From Neobacillus sp. CF12 (GTDB lineage Bacteria > Bacillota > Bacilli > Bacillales > Cytobacillaceae), in the NCBI RefSeq assembly GCF_030348765.1, contig NZ_JAUCEU010000007.1, forward strand, positions 2,866,001 to 2,930,000: a stretch of 64,000 nucleotides of DNA, written 5' to 3'. This document shows positions 1 through 8,504 of this stretch, in pieces (within the stretch, counting starts at the first letter, position 1; every line of letters starts with the position of its first letter). A model generated the notes under the pieces. It was not told where the DNA came from. It saw only the letters and a list, made by a program, of their open reading frames with translations, and made no database searches. A program made the translations under genes and the position numbers.

Positions 1-1060
1 TTTTCTTTGCGTCTTCAATTGCTTCTGGGATTACGTCCATACCACGGACCTCAGCTGCCTGCTCTGCAAGCCATAAGCCAATCGTTCCAACACCACAATA
101 GGCATCCACAATTTTTTCAGTACCTGTCAATGCTGCAGCACTTTTCACTTCATTATAAAGCTTAATGGTTTGAACAGGATTCAACTGGAAAAACGTTCTA
201 GCAGATAACTCAAATTGTAAGTCACCCAATGTTTCTTGGATAAACTCTTCACCCGCTAACGGCAATGTCTCTTCCCCAAATATAAGAGATGTTTTTTGTT
301 CATTGATGTTCTGAACAATGGATTTCACATTAGGAAGTCGTTTTTGTATTTCGTGCACAATCTGTTCTTTCTTCGGCAATTCTTGTTGATTTGTAATGAG
401 TACCACCTGGAGTTCGCCACTTTGCACCCCTACACGGGTAACAATCGTCCGAACGATTCCTTTACGTGACTTTTCATTATAGATCGTAATTTTTAGTTCT
501 TCGAGAATCTTTTTAACAGCATTAACTGCTTCATTCGTTTGTGAATGCTGAACCGCACAATGTTCTATATCGATAAGTTGATGCGAGTTTAGACCATACA
601 AGCCTGCTAAAACCTTCCCGTCTCTTCCCGCAAGTTGGAAACTGCTCTTGTTCCGGTAACCCCATGGATCTTCCATGCCAGTGGTTTCTCGAATATCGAG
701 TTTGTCCACTTGGAGCCTTGTATGTCGTTCAAGTGATTGAATAACAATATCTCGCTTTTCCTTTAATTGCTGACTATATGCTAAATGCTGCAACTGGCAG
801 CCTCCACATTGCTCATAGACGGGGCAAGGCGGCTGAACACGATGCGGCGATTTAATTCGTATCTTTTTAATTTTTGCCTCAGCAAATTTGGGGTTAATCT
901 TTGTTGCCTCGACCACGACCTCTTCACCGGGAAGTGCTCCAGGCACAAAAACGACTTGCTTTTTAAAATAACCGACGCCTTCCCCATTAATACCAAGTCG
1001 TTTGATGGTTAAGGGAAAGGTCTGTTTTTCTTGAATTTTGATTGATTGATCTGTTTTCAT
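1..1060 (-). CDS. rlmCD: 23S rRNA (uracil-C5)-methyltransferase, RlmCD/TrmA family (3' end outside window)
   Basis: N-terminal ~353 codons of an SAM-dependent RNA m5U methyltransferase; the C-terminal catalytic end lies left of base 1. An N-terminal TRAM-like region (residues ~10-65) is followed by an iron-sulfur type cysteine group [13 protein letters not shown] around residue 75, as in RumA/RlmCD enzymes that methylate 23S rRNA U747/U1939. The ATG at 1058-1060 follows GGAGTGAACAAA, a good ribosome site. It lies upstream of pdaA on the same strand, like the yfjO neighbourhood of B. subtilis. Which of the two Bacillus paralogues this is cannot be settled from the fragment. Confidence 0.9.
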   Translation of the reverse strand, partial: MKTDQSIKIQEKQTFPLTIKRLGINGEGVGYFKKQVVFVPGALPGEEVVVEATKINPKFAEAKIKKIRIKSPHRVQPPCPVYEQCGGCQLQHLAYSQQLKEKRDIVIQSLERHTRLQVDKLDIRETTGMEDPWGYRNKSSFQLAGRDGKVLAGLYGLNSHQLIDIEHCAVQHSQTNEAVNAVKKILEELKITIYNEKSRKGIVRTIVTRVGVQSGELQVVLITNQQELPKKEQIVHEIQKRLPNVKSIVQNINEQKTSLIFGEETLPLAGEEFIQETLGDLQFELSARTFFQLNPVQTIKLYNEVKSAAALTGTEKIVDAYCGVGTIGLWLAEQAAEVRGMDVIPEAIEDAKK

Positions 1061-1121
1061 TTTGTTCACTCCAAATTCCGTTACCTGTTTGATTCTCCGT
1101 ATTATAGCATTATTAACAGAG

Positions 1122-1148
1122 AAAAGCCGAATTCAATCGAATTCGGCC
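1122..1148 (-). terminator. intrinsic terminator after pdaA
   Basis: On the minus strand a 9-bp GC-containing stem (GCCGAATTC / GAATTCGGC, short loop) starts right after the pdaA stop codon and is followed by TTTTC. It lies in the pdaA-to-rlmCD gap. Confidence 0.7.
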
Positions 1149-1957
1149 TAATTTTTGCCCAGTCTCTGGAAAAACGTCGAAATTTTACTCTTTTTCTTTT
1201 TTGGAAAATCGTCGAGACTTTTAAATTTATAGCCTTTCTTTTTCAAATCTTTAATTACGGTTTCAAGGGCATCGGCATTATCCTTCGATACTGTATGCAG
1301 TAGTAAAATACAGCCCGGATGAATTTGTCTCATAATGTTATCGTATGAATATTGCCAGCCTCTCTGTGCATTGGTATTCCAGTCCACAAATGCCAGTGAC
1401 CAGAAAACATGTGTATAGCCCTCTTCCTTTGCAATCTCCATCGTTCTCTCACTAAAAACGCCCCGTGGTGGACGTAAATATTTCATTTTCTTTTGACCGG
1501 TAATCTCTTTTGTTTTATCCTTTACTTTTCTAAGCTCTTCACGAATCCGCTCATCACTGACTTGTGTCATATCGGGATGATGCCAAGAATGATTTCCTAT
1601 TATATGTCCTTCATCTACCATCCTCTTGGTCAATTCCGGTTGAGATAATAAATAATGCCCCGTTACAAAAAAGGCAGCAGGCACTTTTTCCTTTTTCAAT
1701 ACATCCAATACTTGAGCCGTATAGCCCGCTTCATAGCCATTATCAAAGGTAAGATATAAAGTCTTTGAGTCTGGATCTCCCTTATAAAAAGCACCATATT
1801 TTTCAAGAACTTTTTCATACTCCGCACCAGCATCAGGCGGCTGTTCATCGACAGCTTTCTTAAAACCCCAATGAATTGGCTTATTAGGAGTGTAGCCATA
1901 TGTAACCTGAGGCACCATTAACAGCAGCAAACTAAGGATGCATAACAACTTTTTCAT
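1148..1957 (-). CDS. pdaA: polysaccharide deacetylase PdaA (muramic delta-lactam formation)
   Basis: 269-residue exported carbohydrate esterase family 4 protein. It has a signal peptide (residues 1-21) and a NodB-type deacetylase domain with the PdaA variant motif LTFDNGYE (Asp catalytic base, residues ~68-75), the metal-binding HSWHHPD motif (~122-128), RPPRG (~162) and a C-terminal LLLHT motif. PdaA removes N-acetyl groups from muramic acid on the way to muramic delta-lactam in spore cortex peptidoglycan, so sporulation control is expected. Length matches B. subtilis PdaA (263 aa). A lysine-rich tail follows the catalytic domain. Confidence 0.93.
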   Translation of the reverse strand: MKKLLCILSLLLLMVPQVTYGYTPNKPIHWGFKKAVDEQPPDAGAEYEKVLEKYGAFYKGDPDSKTLYLTFDNGYEAGYTAQVLDVLKKEKVPAAFFVTGHYLLSQPELTKRMVDEGHIIGNHSWHHPDMTQVSDERIREELRKVKDKTKEITGQKKMKYLRPPRGVFSERTMEIAKEEGYTHVFWSLAFVDWNTNAQRGWQYSYDNIMRQIHPGCILLLHTVSKDNADALETVIKDLKKKGYKFKSLDDFPKKKKSKISTFFQRLGKN

Positions 1958-2020
1958 CCATGTTCCCCCTATTTTGTTTTTTATAGTGTTTGTTTCTAAA
2001 TGGGAAACATGTTTAGCAGA

Positions 2021-3042
2021 TTAAGGAAAAAGAAGTGGTTGGTGGTAAACACTATCACTTGTATGACCAAAACGAGTTAGTTTTAGGAGTGATAATAGGT
2101 AGGCAACCGCTCTCGGGGTTGGAATACAGAGGAAATGGCGTATTTCTGAATTTGTAAACCATGGTTTAAAAATCAAAAAATAATCGTAAATGGCGGTTAT
2201 ATGGGCATCTTTTGAAATAAATTGACAGGAAGGGCAAATCCATTTTTGTCTATCATATTTCACTGGTGCAAATAAACATTTGGGGCATTGAACACCGGTA
2301 ATAATGTCTGATTCAGGTATATTGAACACTTTTAATATGTCTTCCCTCTTAGGTGTGTGTTTTTCTAAAAATAGGTCTCCTCTTATTTTTATTACCTCCT
2401 GTTCATTTATCCAGCTCTTGTTATTAGCATTCTCTATTTCCTCGATTTTTTTTAATAAGTTATGTGATTTACAAACTTTATTTTCCACCTCCCTGTTGCC
2501 TGAGGTTATAATAATTTCACTTGAAGACCTTGAAAAAACAACTAAATTTTCAATAGAAATCTTAGGAATATTATACATTTCCAACCAGTATTTCATTAAT
2601 ATTTTATGACGATTGGCTTGAGAAATTGGATTTTCATAAATTTCTCTTGTATCAAAAGCCTCTTGAATCATTTGATTTTTATCAATTGTAATTTTTCCTG
2701 TATGATTCTCTCCTTCTAATTGAATAATTATTTTTGAAGTGAGAAGAAGAGCATCAATTTGAAAAAATGCTTCTCCTATTGGAAGACGGACGTCGTGGAA
2801 AATGTGGTATTTGTGATTGGGGATCTGCCCTAATTGGTAATTTATTTCTTTTTCACCATTATAACCAGACCTTAAGATTTTTATCTTGGATTTTACTTCT
2901 TGTATTTTTTCATTACTTGTCCTTAATCTTCTCTCTACAGCCCCTCTGCTTGAAGTAAAGGTATGGGCACAGTTAGATTTTTATCAAACAAAAATGTTCC
3001 TCCTCTATGCGTTTGATAAGGTATTTCTTTTTTAAAATGCAT
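2021..3042 (-). pseudogene. NERD-domain (nuclease-related) protein, frameshifted
   Basis: Two reading frames together give a ~339-residue Bacillus NERD/zinc-ribbon protein. Frame 1 starts at ATG 3042 (preceded by GAGAAGGAAA) and reads to ...TVPIPLLQAE, then hits a stop. The family continuation AVERRL... begins in the next frame, so two extra G (GGGG run, complement of 2941-2944) break the gene. The rest reads through the NERD core (YHIFHDVRLPIGEAFFQID) to a C-terminal zinc ribbon CPKC...CPSC at 2200-2290. The usual catalytic E-V-K triad after the QID aspartate is replaced by QLEGEN, so the nuclease centre looks lost too. A sequencing error could explain the frameshift but not the motif loss. 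Confidence 0.82.
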
Positions 3043-3120
3043 TTTCCTTCTCAAAGTTCAGTTATAATATGAACATTTATTTACTTATATTGGTTGGTAG
3101 ATTGATTTTTGCTCTAGCAA

Positions 3121-3371
3121 CCGTACAGTTCCTACAACAAACCATACAGTTTCTACAATTTATCGTACAGCTTCTACAAAAAAACGTACACCTTCTACAT
3201 TTAACCATACAGTTCCTACAAAAAACCGTACAGTTCCTGCAAACACCCCCTAAAAGATTAGACTTCTCAATCGAGTCTAATCTCAATCTTAGACAGACCA
3301 GCTACCTGACCTAGTTTGCTCTAGCAACCGTACAGTTTCTACAATTAACCATACAGCTCCTACAAAACACA
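3121..3371. repeat. ~21-bp degenerate tandem repeat, two blocks
   Basis: Block 1 (3121-3246) has six copies and block 2 (3328-3371) two copies of a ~21-bp unit approximating CCGTACAGTTCCTACAAAAAA. Both blocks are entered by the same word GCTCTAGCAACCGTACAGTT (3111 and 3318). Between them lies an inverted repeat GATTAGACT...AGTCTAATC (3257-3284). The 21-bp period equals seven codons, which keeps frames open on both strands and creates spurious repeat-rich ORFs. No gene is supported in 3043-3437. Confidence 0.8.
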
Positions 3372-3395
3372 GCCACCCAACTCCGCAACACACCC

Positions 3396-3432
3396 AAAAA
3401 AAAAGAACAGGCCCCAAAATAGAGCCTGCCCT
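3396..3432 (-). terminator. intrinsic terminator of fumarase gene
   Basis: Minus strand: GGCAGGC stem pairing with GCCTGTT across an 11-nt loop, then nine consecutive T. It lies just past the fumarase stop codon. Confidence 0.85.
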
Positions 3433-3437
3433 AAAAC

Positions 3438-4982
3438 TTAATTAAACACCCGATCCTTAAATTGCGCCAATTTTTCTAATGAAGATTTATCTACATCTGC
3501 ATGCAGGCTGTTCCCATGCGAATCCATCGTTACAACCGCAGTAAATCCTTCTACACGAAGGTGCCACATTGCCTCAGGAATACCAAATTGCATAAGGTCA
3601 ACGCCTTCAACTCCCTTAATACAATCAGCATAATACTGAGCTGCGCCGCCAATCGCATTCAAATACACGCCGCCATGTTCTTTAAGAGCGGCCAAAGTAC
3701 GTGGACCCATACCGCCTTTTCCGATAACAGCGCGGATACCGAACTTCTTCATGATGTCGCCTTGGTAAGGCTCCTCGCGGATACTTGTGGTTGGGCCGGC
3801 AGCCTTAACATGCCAAACGCCTTCCTTGTCTTTCAACATAACTGGACCACAATGGTAAATGACTTGTCCATTTAAATCCACTGGTGAATCATGATCAGAC
3901 AGGTATTTATGAATGGCGTCACGACCTGTGTACATCATACCGTTAATTTGTACCACATCACCGACTTGAAGTTCGCGAATTTGCTCTTCAGTAATTGGTG
4001 CCTGAAGGGTGATAACGTCATTCGCACGAGCAGCAGCTGTTTCTTTTTCAGCTTCAGTCTCAGTAAAATCGATAAAGTCGCCTTCCTGGTACATCCACTC
4101 ATTAATTTCTCCAGATACAGGGTCTACACTTACACCTAAGCGGCGGAATGCCCAACAGTTATACGCTACAGAAACATAGAAGCTAGCTGGAATTCGGTTC
4201 ATAACCCCTACTTTACAGCCTAACAGGGTTGCTTCGCCGCCAAATCCCATGGTGCCGATTCCCAATTTATTTGCATTTTCTAGAACATACTCTTCTAATG
4301 CACGCAAATCCTCGTTTGGATTAACATCATCTAAAGAGCGGAATAATTGTTCTTTTGCTAAATCGTATCCAGATGAACGGTCGCCGCCAATTCCTACCCC
4401 AATAAAACCTGCACTGCAGCCTTGTCCTTGTGCTTGGTAAACAGAGTGCATCACACATTTTCGAATCCCATCAAGATCGCGTCCTGCTCGTCCTAGACCT
4501 TCTAACTCACATGGAAGGCTATATTGGATATTTTTATTTTCACAGCCGCCGCCTTTTAAGATTAAGCGAACATCTATATAATCTTTTTCCCATTGATCAA
4601 ATTTAATAACCGGTAAGCCGGCACCAAGATTGTCACCGCTGTTTTCCCCTGTTAAGGAATCAACCGAGTTAGGGCGTAGTTTTCCTTCTTTGGTTGCGAT
4701 TACAATTGCATTTTTAATCGCTTCTTTAATTTCTAATTGGTTTACTCCAACCGGAGTTTTAATTTTAAAAGTTGGTAATCCCGTATCTTGGCAAATAGGT
4801 GAGACTTGATCATCTGCCATTTTAATATTATTTGTAATTGTCGCGAGGCTCATTGCTGCACTTGTACCTGCGTTTTCCTTCTCTTTTGCCGCTTTAACTG
4901 CACGGCGTACATCCTTTGGAAGCTTGGTAGAAGTTTCAACGACTAACTTGTACATACTTTCCTGAAATTTTTCGATATTCAC
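3438..4982 (-). CDS. fumA: class I fumarate hydratase (4Fe-4S)
   Basis: 514-residue single-chain iron-sulfur fumarase interconverting fumarate and malate in the TCA cycle. The N-terminal alpha-type domain and C-terminal beta-type swivel domain are fused as in E. coli FumA. Cluster cysteines are visible in ICQDTGLPTF (~64), QGQGCSAGF (~191) and the NCWAFRR motif (~280). The beta domain carries GPTTSIRE and the IGKGGMG motif (~420). It appears monocistronic: own terminator on the left, long upstream gap on the right. Class I enzymes are oxygen-sensitive, whereas B. subtilis relies on class II CitG, so this may be an additional fumarase. Confidence 0.95.
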   Translation of the reverse strand: MNIEKFQESMYKLVVETSTKLPKDVRRAVKAAKEKENAGTSAAMSLATITNNIKMADDQVSPICQDTGLPTFKIKTPVGVNQLEIKEAIKNAIVIATKEGKLRPNSVDSLTGENSGDNLGAGLPVIKFDQWEKDYIDVRLILKGGGCENKNIQYSLPCELEGLGRAGRDLDGIRKCVMHSVYQAQGQGCSAGFIGVGIGGDRSSGYDLAKEQLFRSLDDVNPNEDLRALEEYVLENANKLGIGTMGFGGEATLLGCKVGVMNRIPASFYVSVAYNCWAFRRLGVSVDPVSGEINEWMYQEGDFIDFTETEAEKETAAARANDVITLQAPITEEQIRELQVGDVVQINGMMYTGRDAIHKYLSDHDSPVDLNGQVIYHCGPVMLKDKEGVWHVKAAGPTTSIREEPYQGDIMKKFGIRAVIGKGGMGPRTLAALKEHGGVYLNAIGGAAQYYADCIKGVEGVDLMQFGIPEAMWHLRVEGFTAVVTMDSHGNSLHADVDKSSLEKLAQFKDRVFN

Positions 4983-5093
4983 CTAAAGTACCCCTTTCCC
5001 ATTGTCCGATTCGCAATCTATTTAAAAATTACAACTATTTGACGATTATTATTATACTCCTATAAGCAAATGTTTTAAAGGTAAAGGTTTTCA

Positions 5094-5122
5094 AAAAAAA
5101 GAGCCTGCAATTAAACAGACTC
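5094..5122 (-). terminator. intrinsic terminator overlapping end of the SE1561 gene
   Basis: Minus strand AGAGTCTG / CAGGCTCT stem with the stop codon TAA inside the loop, followed by TTTTTTTT. Confidence 0.8.
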
Positions 5123-5308
5123 TGGTGCTTCACGATGATTGAATTCTTTACATTTATTTTCTAATTCATCAATCATTTTAATTAAGTTGTCGATATCATC
5201 AAGATCCGTATCCTCTGGATCGATTGCATCTAGGACATCTAAAAACATGTTCAATCGTTGTTTTAGAAAACTAACTTGTGAATTTTTATCATGAGTTGAA
5301 CTACCCAA
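5111..5308 (-). CDS. SE1561-family small protein
   Basis: 65-residue acidic protein predicted to be almost wholly helical. The central segment FLDVLDAIDPEDTDLDDID matches the short SE1561 family of Bacillales, which has no assigned function as far as I know. No signal peptide, no cysteines. The start codon follows GGGGGAGAATCAACTTTG. It sits alone between fumA and yfkD with its own terminator. Confidence 0.75.
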   Translation of the reverse strand: MGSSTHDKNSQVSFLKQRLNMFLDVLDAIDPEDTDLDDIDNLIKMIDELENKCKEFNHREAPESV

Positions 5309-5362
5309 AGTTGATTCTCCCCCTTCTATACCAATATCCTACACTTTCTGCATCTCTTTTTC

Positions 5363-5396
5363 AAAAAAGAACTCCTACACCCTCTGTAGGAGTTCT
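5363..5396 (-). terminator. intrinsic terminator of yfkD
   Basis: Minus strand perfect 12-bp stem AGAACTCCTACA / TGTAGGAGTTCT with a 5-nt loop and a following TTTTTT. Confidence 0.92.
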
Positions 5397-5405
5397 TCTC
5401 CAAAA

Positions 5406-6215
5406 TCATCTAGGTCTTTCTGATGCAGCAAACCCAAATGAAACATGATCCTGCACTGGAATCCATGCCCCAATTCCTTGTGAGGTTACATTTTTAATCA
5501 CGATGATTTTTTTACTTCCCTTAAGCATTAAATAAACTTCACCATAGGTAACTTTACCTTTTTCATTAACGGCAGGTGCGTAAGCATATAAGTAGCCTAA
5601 TCGATTGACAGGAATATTATAGACATGGTCGTTCTTTGTTCCTGCTCCAATGATCGTATCAAACGCTAGAGGAAGTCGGGTTTTTTCCATAGCCTTTAAC
5701 AGCATCATTTTTTTAACATCTTCGGCATTCGCGATTTTTGCAGTCAAACCGCCGCGAATAATTTTTTGTGCTTCCTGCACGTAATGAATCTGGTAAGGCA
5801 CTTTGCCGCCGCGATTATCATAAAAGTTTGTATTAATCTTTTGAAACTCCCAGTTCGGAGACGTTTCTGTTGATTCATAATTTAATGGCCATTGACCAAG
5901 GTAGACAATTGCACGATAGCCTAACGCAAATGGTGTGCTATTAATACTAGTTTCGTTAAGCATGCGGATTAAATCCGGATTTTCAATTTTAACCTTCGAG
6001 GAATCAATAAGTTGCTTCGTTAATTCACTCGGCTGCAGAGTTGGTAAGTCCTGTGTTGAATTGGGATACGTATTTTCCTTCGTAATATTACGAACTGAAG
6101 GAGGAACTTGGTAATTTGCTGCTTCTTTTTTAGCATTTGCCTTCTCAGCAGATGCCGTTGGAAGAAACGCTAACAGTAAAAGCAGCGACAGGACAACAGG
6201 GATAAATTTTTTCAT
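5406..6215 (-). CDS. yfkD: YfkD-family secreted protein
   Basis: 269 residues with a signal peptide (MKKFIPVVLSLLLLLAFLPT, cleavage near ASA-EKA at ~23). The mature part resembles the YfkD family: LGYRAIVYLGQWPLNY around residue 105 and a C-terminal beta-rich half. No catalytic motif is evident. It is likely exported to the cell wall or developing spore envelope, but no role is known to me. A clean ribosome site (AAAGGAG) precedes the ATG. Synteny with yfkE/yfkF supports the name. Confidence 0.82.
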   Translation of the reverse strand: MKKFIPVVLSLLLLLAFLPTASAEKANAKKEAANYQVPPSVRNITKENTYPNSTQDLPTLQPSELTKQLIDSSKVKIENPDLIRMLNETSINSTPFALGYRAIVYLGQWPLNYESTETSPNWEFQKINTNFYDNRGGKVPYQIHYVQEAQKIIRGGLTAKIANAEDVKKMMLLKAMEKTRLPLAFDTIIGAGTKNDHVYNIPVNRLGYLYAYAPAVNEKGKVTYGEVYLMLKGSKKIIVIKNVTSQGIGAWIPVQDHVSFGFAASERPR

Positions 6216-6305
6216 AAAGAAAAACTCCTTTCACAATATGGCAGTAATAAGTCTGCTCATAGTGTTTTCGGAGTTGAAAAGTTTTATCCATTTCCACTTA
6301 ATTTT

Positions 6306-6935
6306 TCAAAATTCCTCCTGAAGATTACCTTCTATCAACCTCTTCATTAATTTTTCAAAATAAGGAAAACACAGTTGTACAAACGGACCAATGGTAAAGG
6401 TAATAATGATTGTTCCTATACCAATCGGACCTTGAAGCAAAAGTGCTGGAAACAATGCTACTAGTTCTCCAATTGTCTTAGCCACCATTAAATTAACACG
6501 AAAACGTTCTCTAATCGCCATCATAAAAGAATCAATCGGACTCGAAGGGAACTTTGCTTGTAAATAGATCGCAGCACCAAGTCCAATAATGAAAAGTCCA
6601 AGACCTAACGTTACTATTTGAATCATTAATCCATTGATTTCCCAAAATTCAAGTACTAGAAGCATCCAGAAGTCCACTAATCCACCAATTAATATGATGG
6701 TTAAAAGCGATAAAATTTCTGGTCTTCTTTTTAACAACAACGCATTTACAAAAATTAATACTGCTCCATCGATTATGATCCAGGTTCCAATCGTAAAACC
6801 AATCAATTCGGTAAGAGCAACATTTAAAGCATCCCAGGCACCTACACCGAGTTCCGCCTTTATGGTTAAACCCACACCAAAGGTCATAATAAATAATCCT
6901 ATAATAAAAAATAAAGAACGATAAAATAATGCCAT
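6306..6935 (-). CDS. YczE/YyaS/YitT-type integral membrane protein
   Basis: 209-residue membrane protein with about five hydrophobic helices. The N-terminal helix ends in a GAWDALNVALTE motif, and IYLQAKFPSSPIDSFMMAI follows at ~120-140. Both are typical of the YczE/YitT superfamily. Its biochemical role is unknown. RBS AAGGAGTG lies 6 nt before ATG. No in-line partner gene: about 90 bp separate it from yfkD and 350 bp from chaA. Confidence 0.7.
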   Translation of the reverse strand: MALFYRSLFFIIGLFIMTFGVGLTIKAELGVGAWDALNVALTELIGFTIGTWIIIDGAVLIFVNALLLKRRPEILSLLTIILIGGLVDFWMLLVLEFWEINGLMIQIVTLGLGLFIIGLGAAIYLQAKFPSSPIDSFMMAIRERFRVNLMVAKTIGELVALFPALLLQGPIGIGTIIITFTIGPFVQLCFPYFEKLMKRLIEGNLQEEF

Positions 6936-7134
6936 ATGTCACTCCTTAAAAAAAAAATAATCTGAACATTTACAAAATTCAATTAATCAATTATAATATA
7001 CTTAACCTATAAAAAAGGAGGGCAGTAATCAATCGACGACCATTTACCGATAAGGAGGTTGGGATTCCACTCATATATGAAAATTCAACACTCGTGTTTT
7101 TCAATAATAAATTAAACATGAAGGTTGGTGATTG

Positions 7135-7233
7135 ATGGGCCCAAGAAACGCGATTGGTTTTACCCCATATAGCATATTGCTTGAAAATTATAGCACATTT
7201 ATAGGTATACCCTTACATCGAATTAAATATTAA
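7135..7233 (+). CDS. possible 32-aa micro-ORF in a plus-strand unit
   Basis: In the 346-bp gap 6937-7282 the plus strand has two Shine-Dalgarno-like words (AAGGAGG near 7015 and 7052). It has an open segment reading RRPFTDKEVGIPLIYENSTL through to a TGA at 7134-7136, then this ATG-started 32-codon ORF overlapping that TGA, and eight bases later a terminator hairpin with TTTTT. The first segment has no ATG/GTG/TTG at its left end. The layout suggests a small transcribed unit, but the peptide is unrecognised and it could be a gene remnant. Confidence 0.3.
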   Translation: MGPRNAIGFTPYSILLENYSTFIGIPLHRIKY

Positions 7234-7237
7234 AAGA

Positions 7238-7270
7238 GAGACTCTGTGGCAACTAGCCCAGAGTCTTTTT
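7238..7270 (+). terminator. terminator-like hairpin, plus orientation
   Basis: GACTCTG...CAGAGTC, 7-bp stem extended by TGG/CCC pairing potential, followed by TTTTT on the plus strand. In the minus direction it would follow chaA read-through with a weaker T tract (TCTCTTTT), so it may serve both directions. Confidence 0.65.
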
Positions 7271-7282
7271 ACATGGTCATTC

Positions 7283-8335
7283 TTATAGGAGAAAGAAACC
7301 AATGCCCATAATGAAATAGGCGGCAAGAAGGGTCAGTCCCTCGAACCAGTTTGATTCACCATCATTTGAAATTACAACCATCAGCAGGACCGAGGTCACC
7401 ATTGCTATTAACTCAGGAAGTGTAAAGATCAGCGGCATGGTTTTAGCAAAGAAAAGAGATAGTAGGACTAGCACAGGCGCAACAAACATTGCAATTTGCA
7501 GTGTTGATCCAATGGCAATTTCAACGGCAATATCCATTTTATTTTTAAAAGCCATAACAATAGCAGAGGCATGTTCTGCAGCGTTACCAACAATGGCAAC
7601 GATAATGACCCCAATAAAGAGTTCGGTCCAGCCGAAAGATTCTGCTACATATTCAAATGTATGGACAAGATTCTCAGAAATATAGGCAACAGCTAAAGTT
7701 GCAGCTAAAAGTACCCAGATTGCCTTTCCCTTGCTCCATTCTGGTACTTCCTCATGATGCGTTCCAGCATTTTCACTTTGATAGACTCCACGATGAGTAA
7801 CCAATTTAAAAAATAGCGCTGCAAGATAAAGTAAGATAAGTATAATGGATATACCAATACTTAAGGTTAATGTTTTCGACTCATTCATTTCCATTGAAAA
7901 AACTTCTGGGATAACAAAGGCAACGATCACAGCGAACATAAGCAGACCAGAATTATGACGTGCATCATGCACATTAAACGTCTGTCTTTTAAATTTCAAC
8001 CCGCCGATAAAGAAAGATAATCCTGCAACAAGGAGCAGGTTACCTAGAACTGACCCCGTTAATGATGCGAGAACTACCCCAACCAATCCTTCCTTTAATG
8101 CAAAGATTGAAATGATTAATTCAACGGCATTTCCAAAGGTAGCATTTAACAGTCCTCCAATCCGTGGTCCTGCAACAATGGCCAAACTTTCAGTTGCTCT
8201 CCCCATATAGCTAGCCAGTGCAATGATTGAAACACAGTAAACAATAAAGAGTATCATGGTGGGCCAATGCAGAAATGTCCCAATCACTGAAAGCGGGACA
8301 CCGATAAATGTAAGAAGCATAAATATTTTTTCCAC
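7283..8335 (-). CDS. chaA: calcium/proton antiporter, CaCA family (YfkE/ChaA)
   Basis: 350-residue membrane protein with ~11 transmembrane segments arranged as two homologous halves. The diagnostic alpha-repeats are both present: GNAVELIISIFALKEG (~residues 67-82) and GNAAEHASAIVMAF (~250-263), whose glutamates bind Ca2+. A cytosolic acidic/His-containing loop (ESAGTHHEEVPEW-like, ~195-205) joins the halves. The family exports Ca2+ (sometimes Na+/K+) in exchange for protons. Position next to yfkD and a divergent MFS gene matches B. subtilis yfkE. Confidence 0.94.
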   Translation of the reverse strand: MEKIFMLLTFIGVPLSVIGTFLHWPTMILFIVYCVSIIALASYMGRATESLAIVAGPRIGGLLNATFGNAVELIISIFALKEGLVGVVLASLTGSVLGNLLLVAGLSFFIGGLKFKRQTFNVHDARHNSGLLMFAVIVAFVIPEVFSMEMNESKTLTLSIGISIILILLYLAALFFKLVTHRGVYQSENAGTHHEEVPEWSKGKAIWVLLAATLAVAYISENLVHTFEYVAESFGWTELFIGVIIVAIVGNAAEHASAIVMAFKNKMDIAVEIAIGSTLQIAMFVAPVLVLLSLFFAKTMPLIFTLPELIAMVTSVLLMVVISNDGESNWFEGLTLLAAYFIMGIGFFLL

Positions 8336-8504
8336 AGTTACTCCTCCTATGGGGTGAAAAAATGTATAAAATTTTCTTAATAAGAGATTACCCTAAATTT
8401 GCTTTCATATAACGAATATTTTACTTGCAAATGCCCTATTTTCTCGTTACCATCGTTTTTGTAGCCATAAATTGGTTACTAATTACAAATAATGAGGACA
8501 ATTT

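Noticed and set aside
3069..3314. Leucine/glutamine heptad-like ORF and its minus-strand cysteine-rich partner (3077-3286)
   Set aside because: Both arise from the 21-bp (seven-codon) tandem repeat; no ribosome site and no family resemblance.
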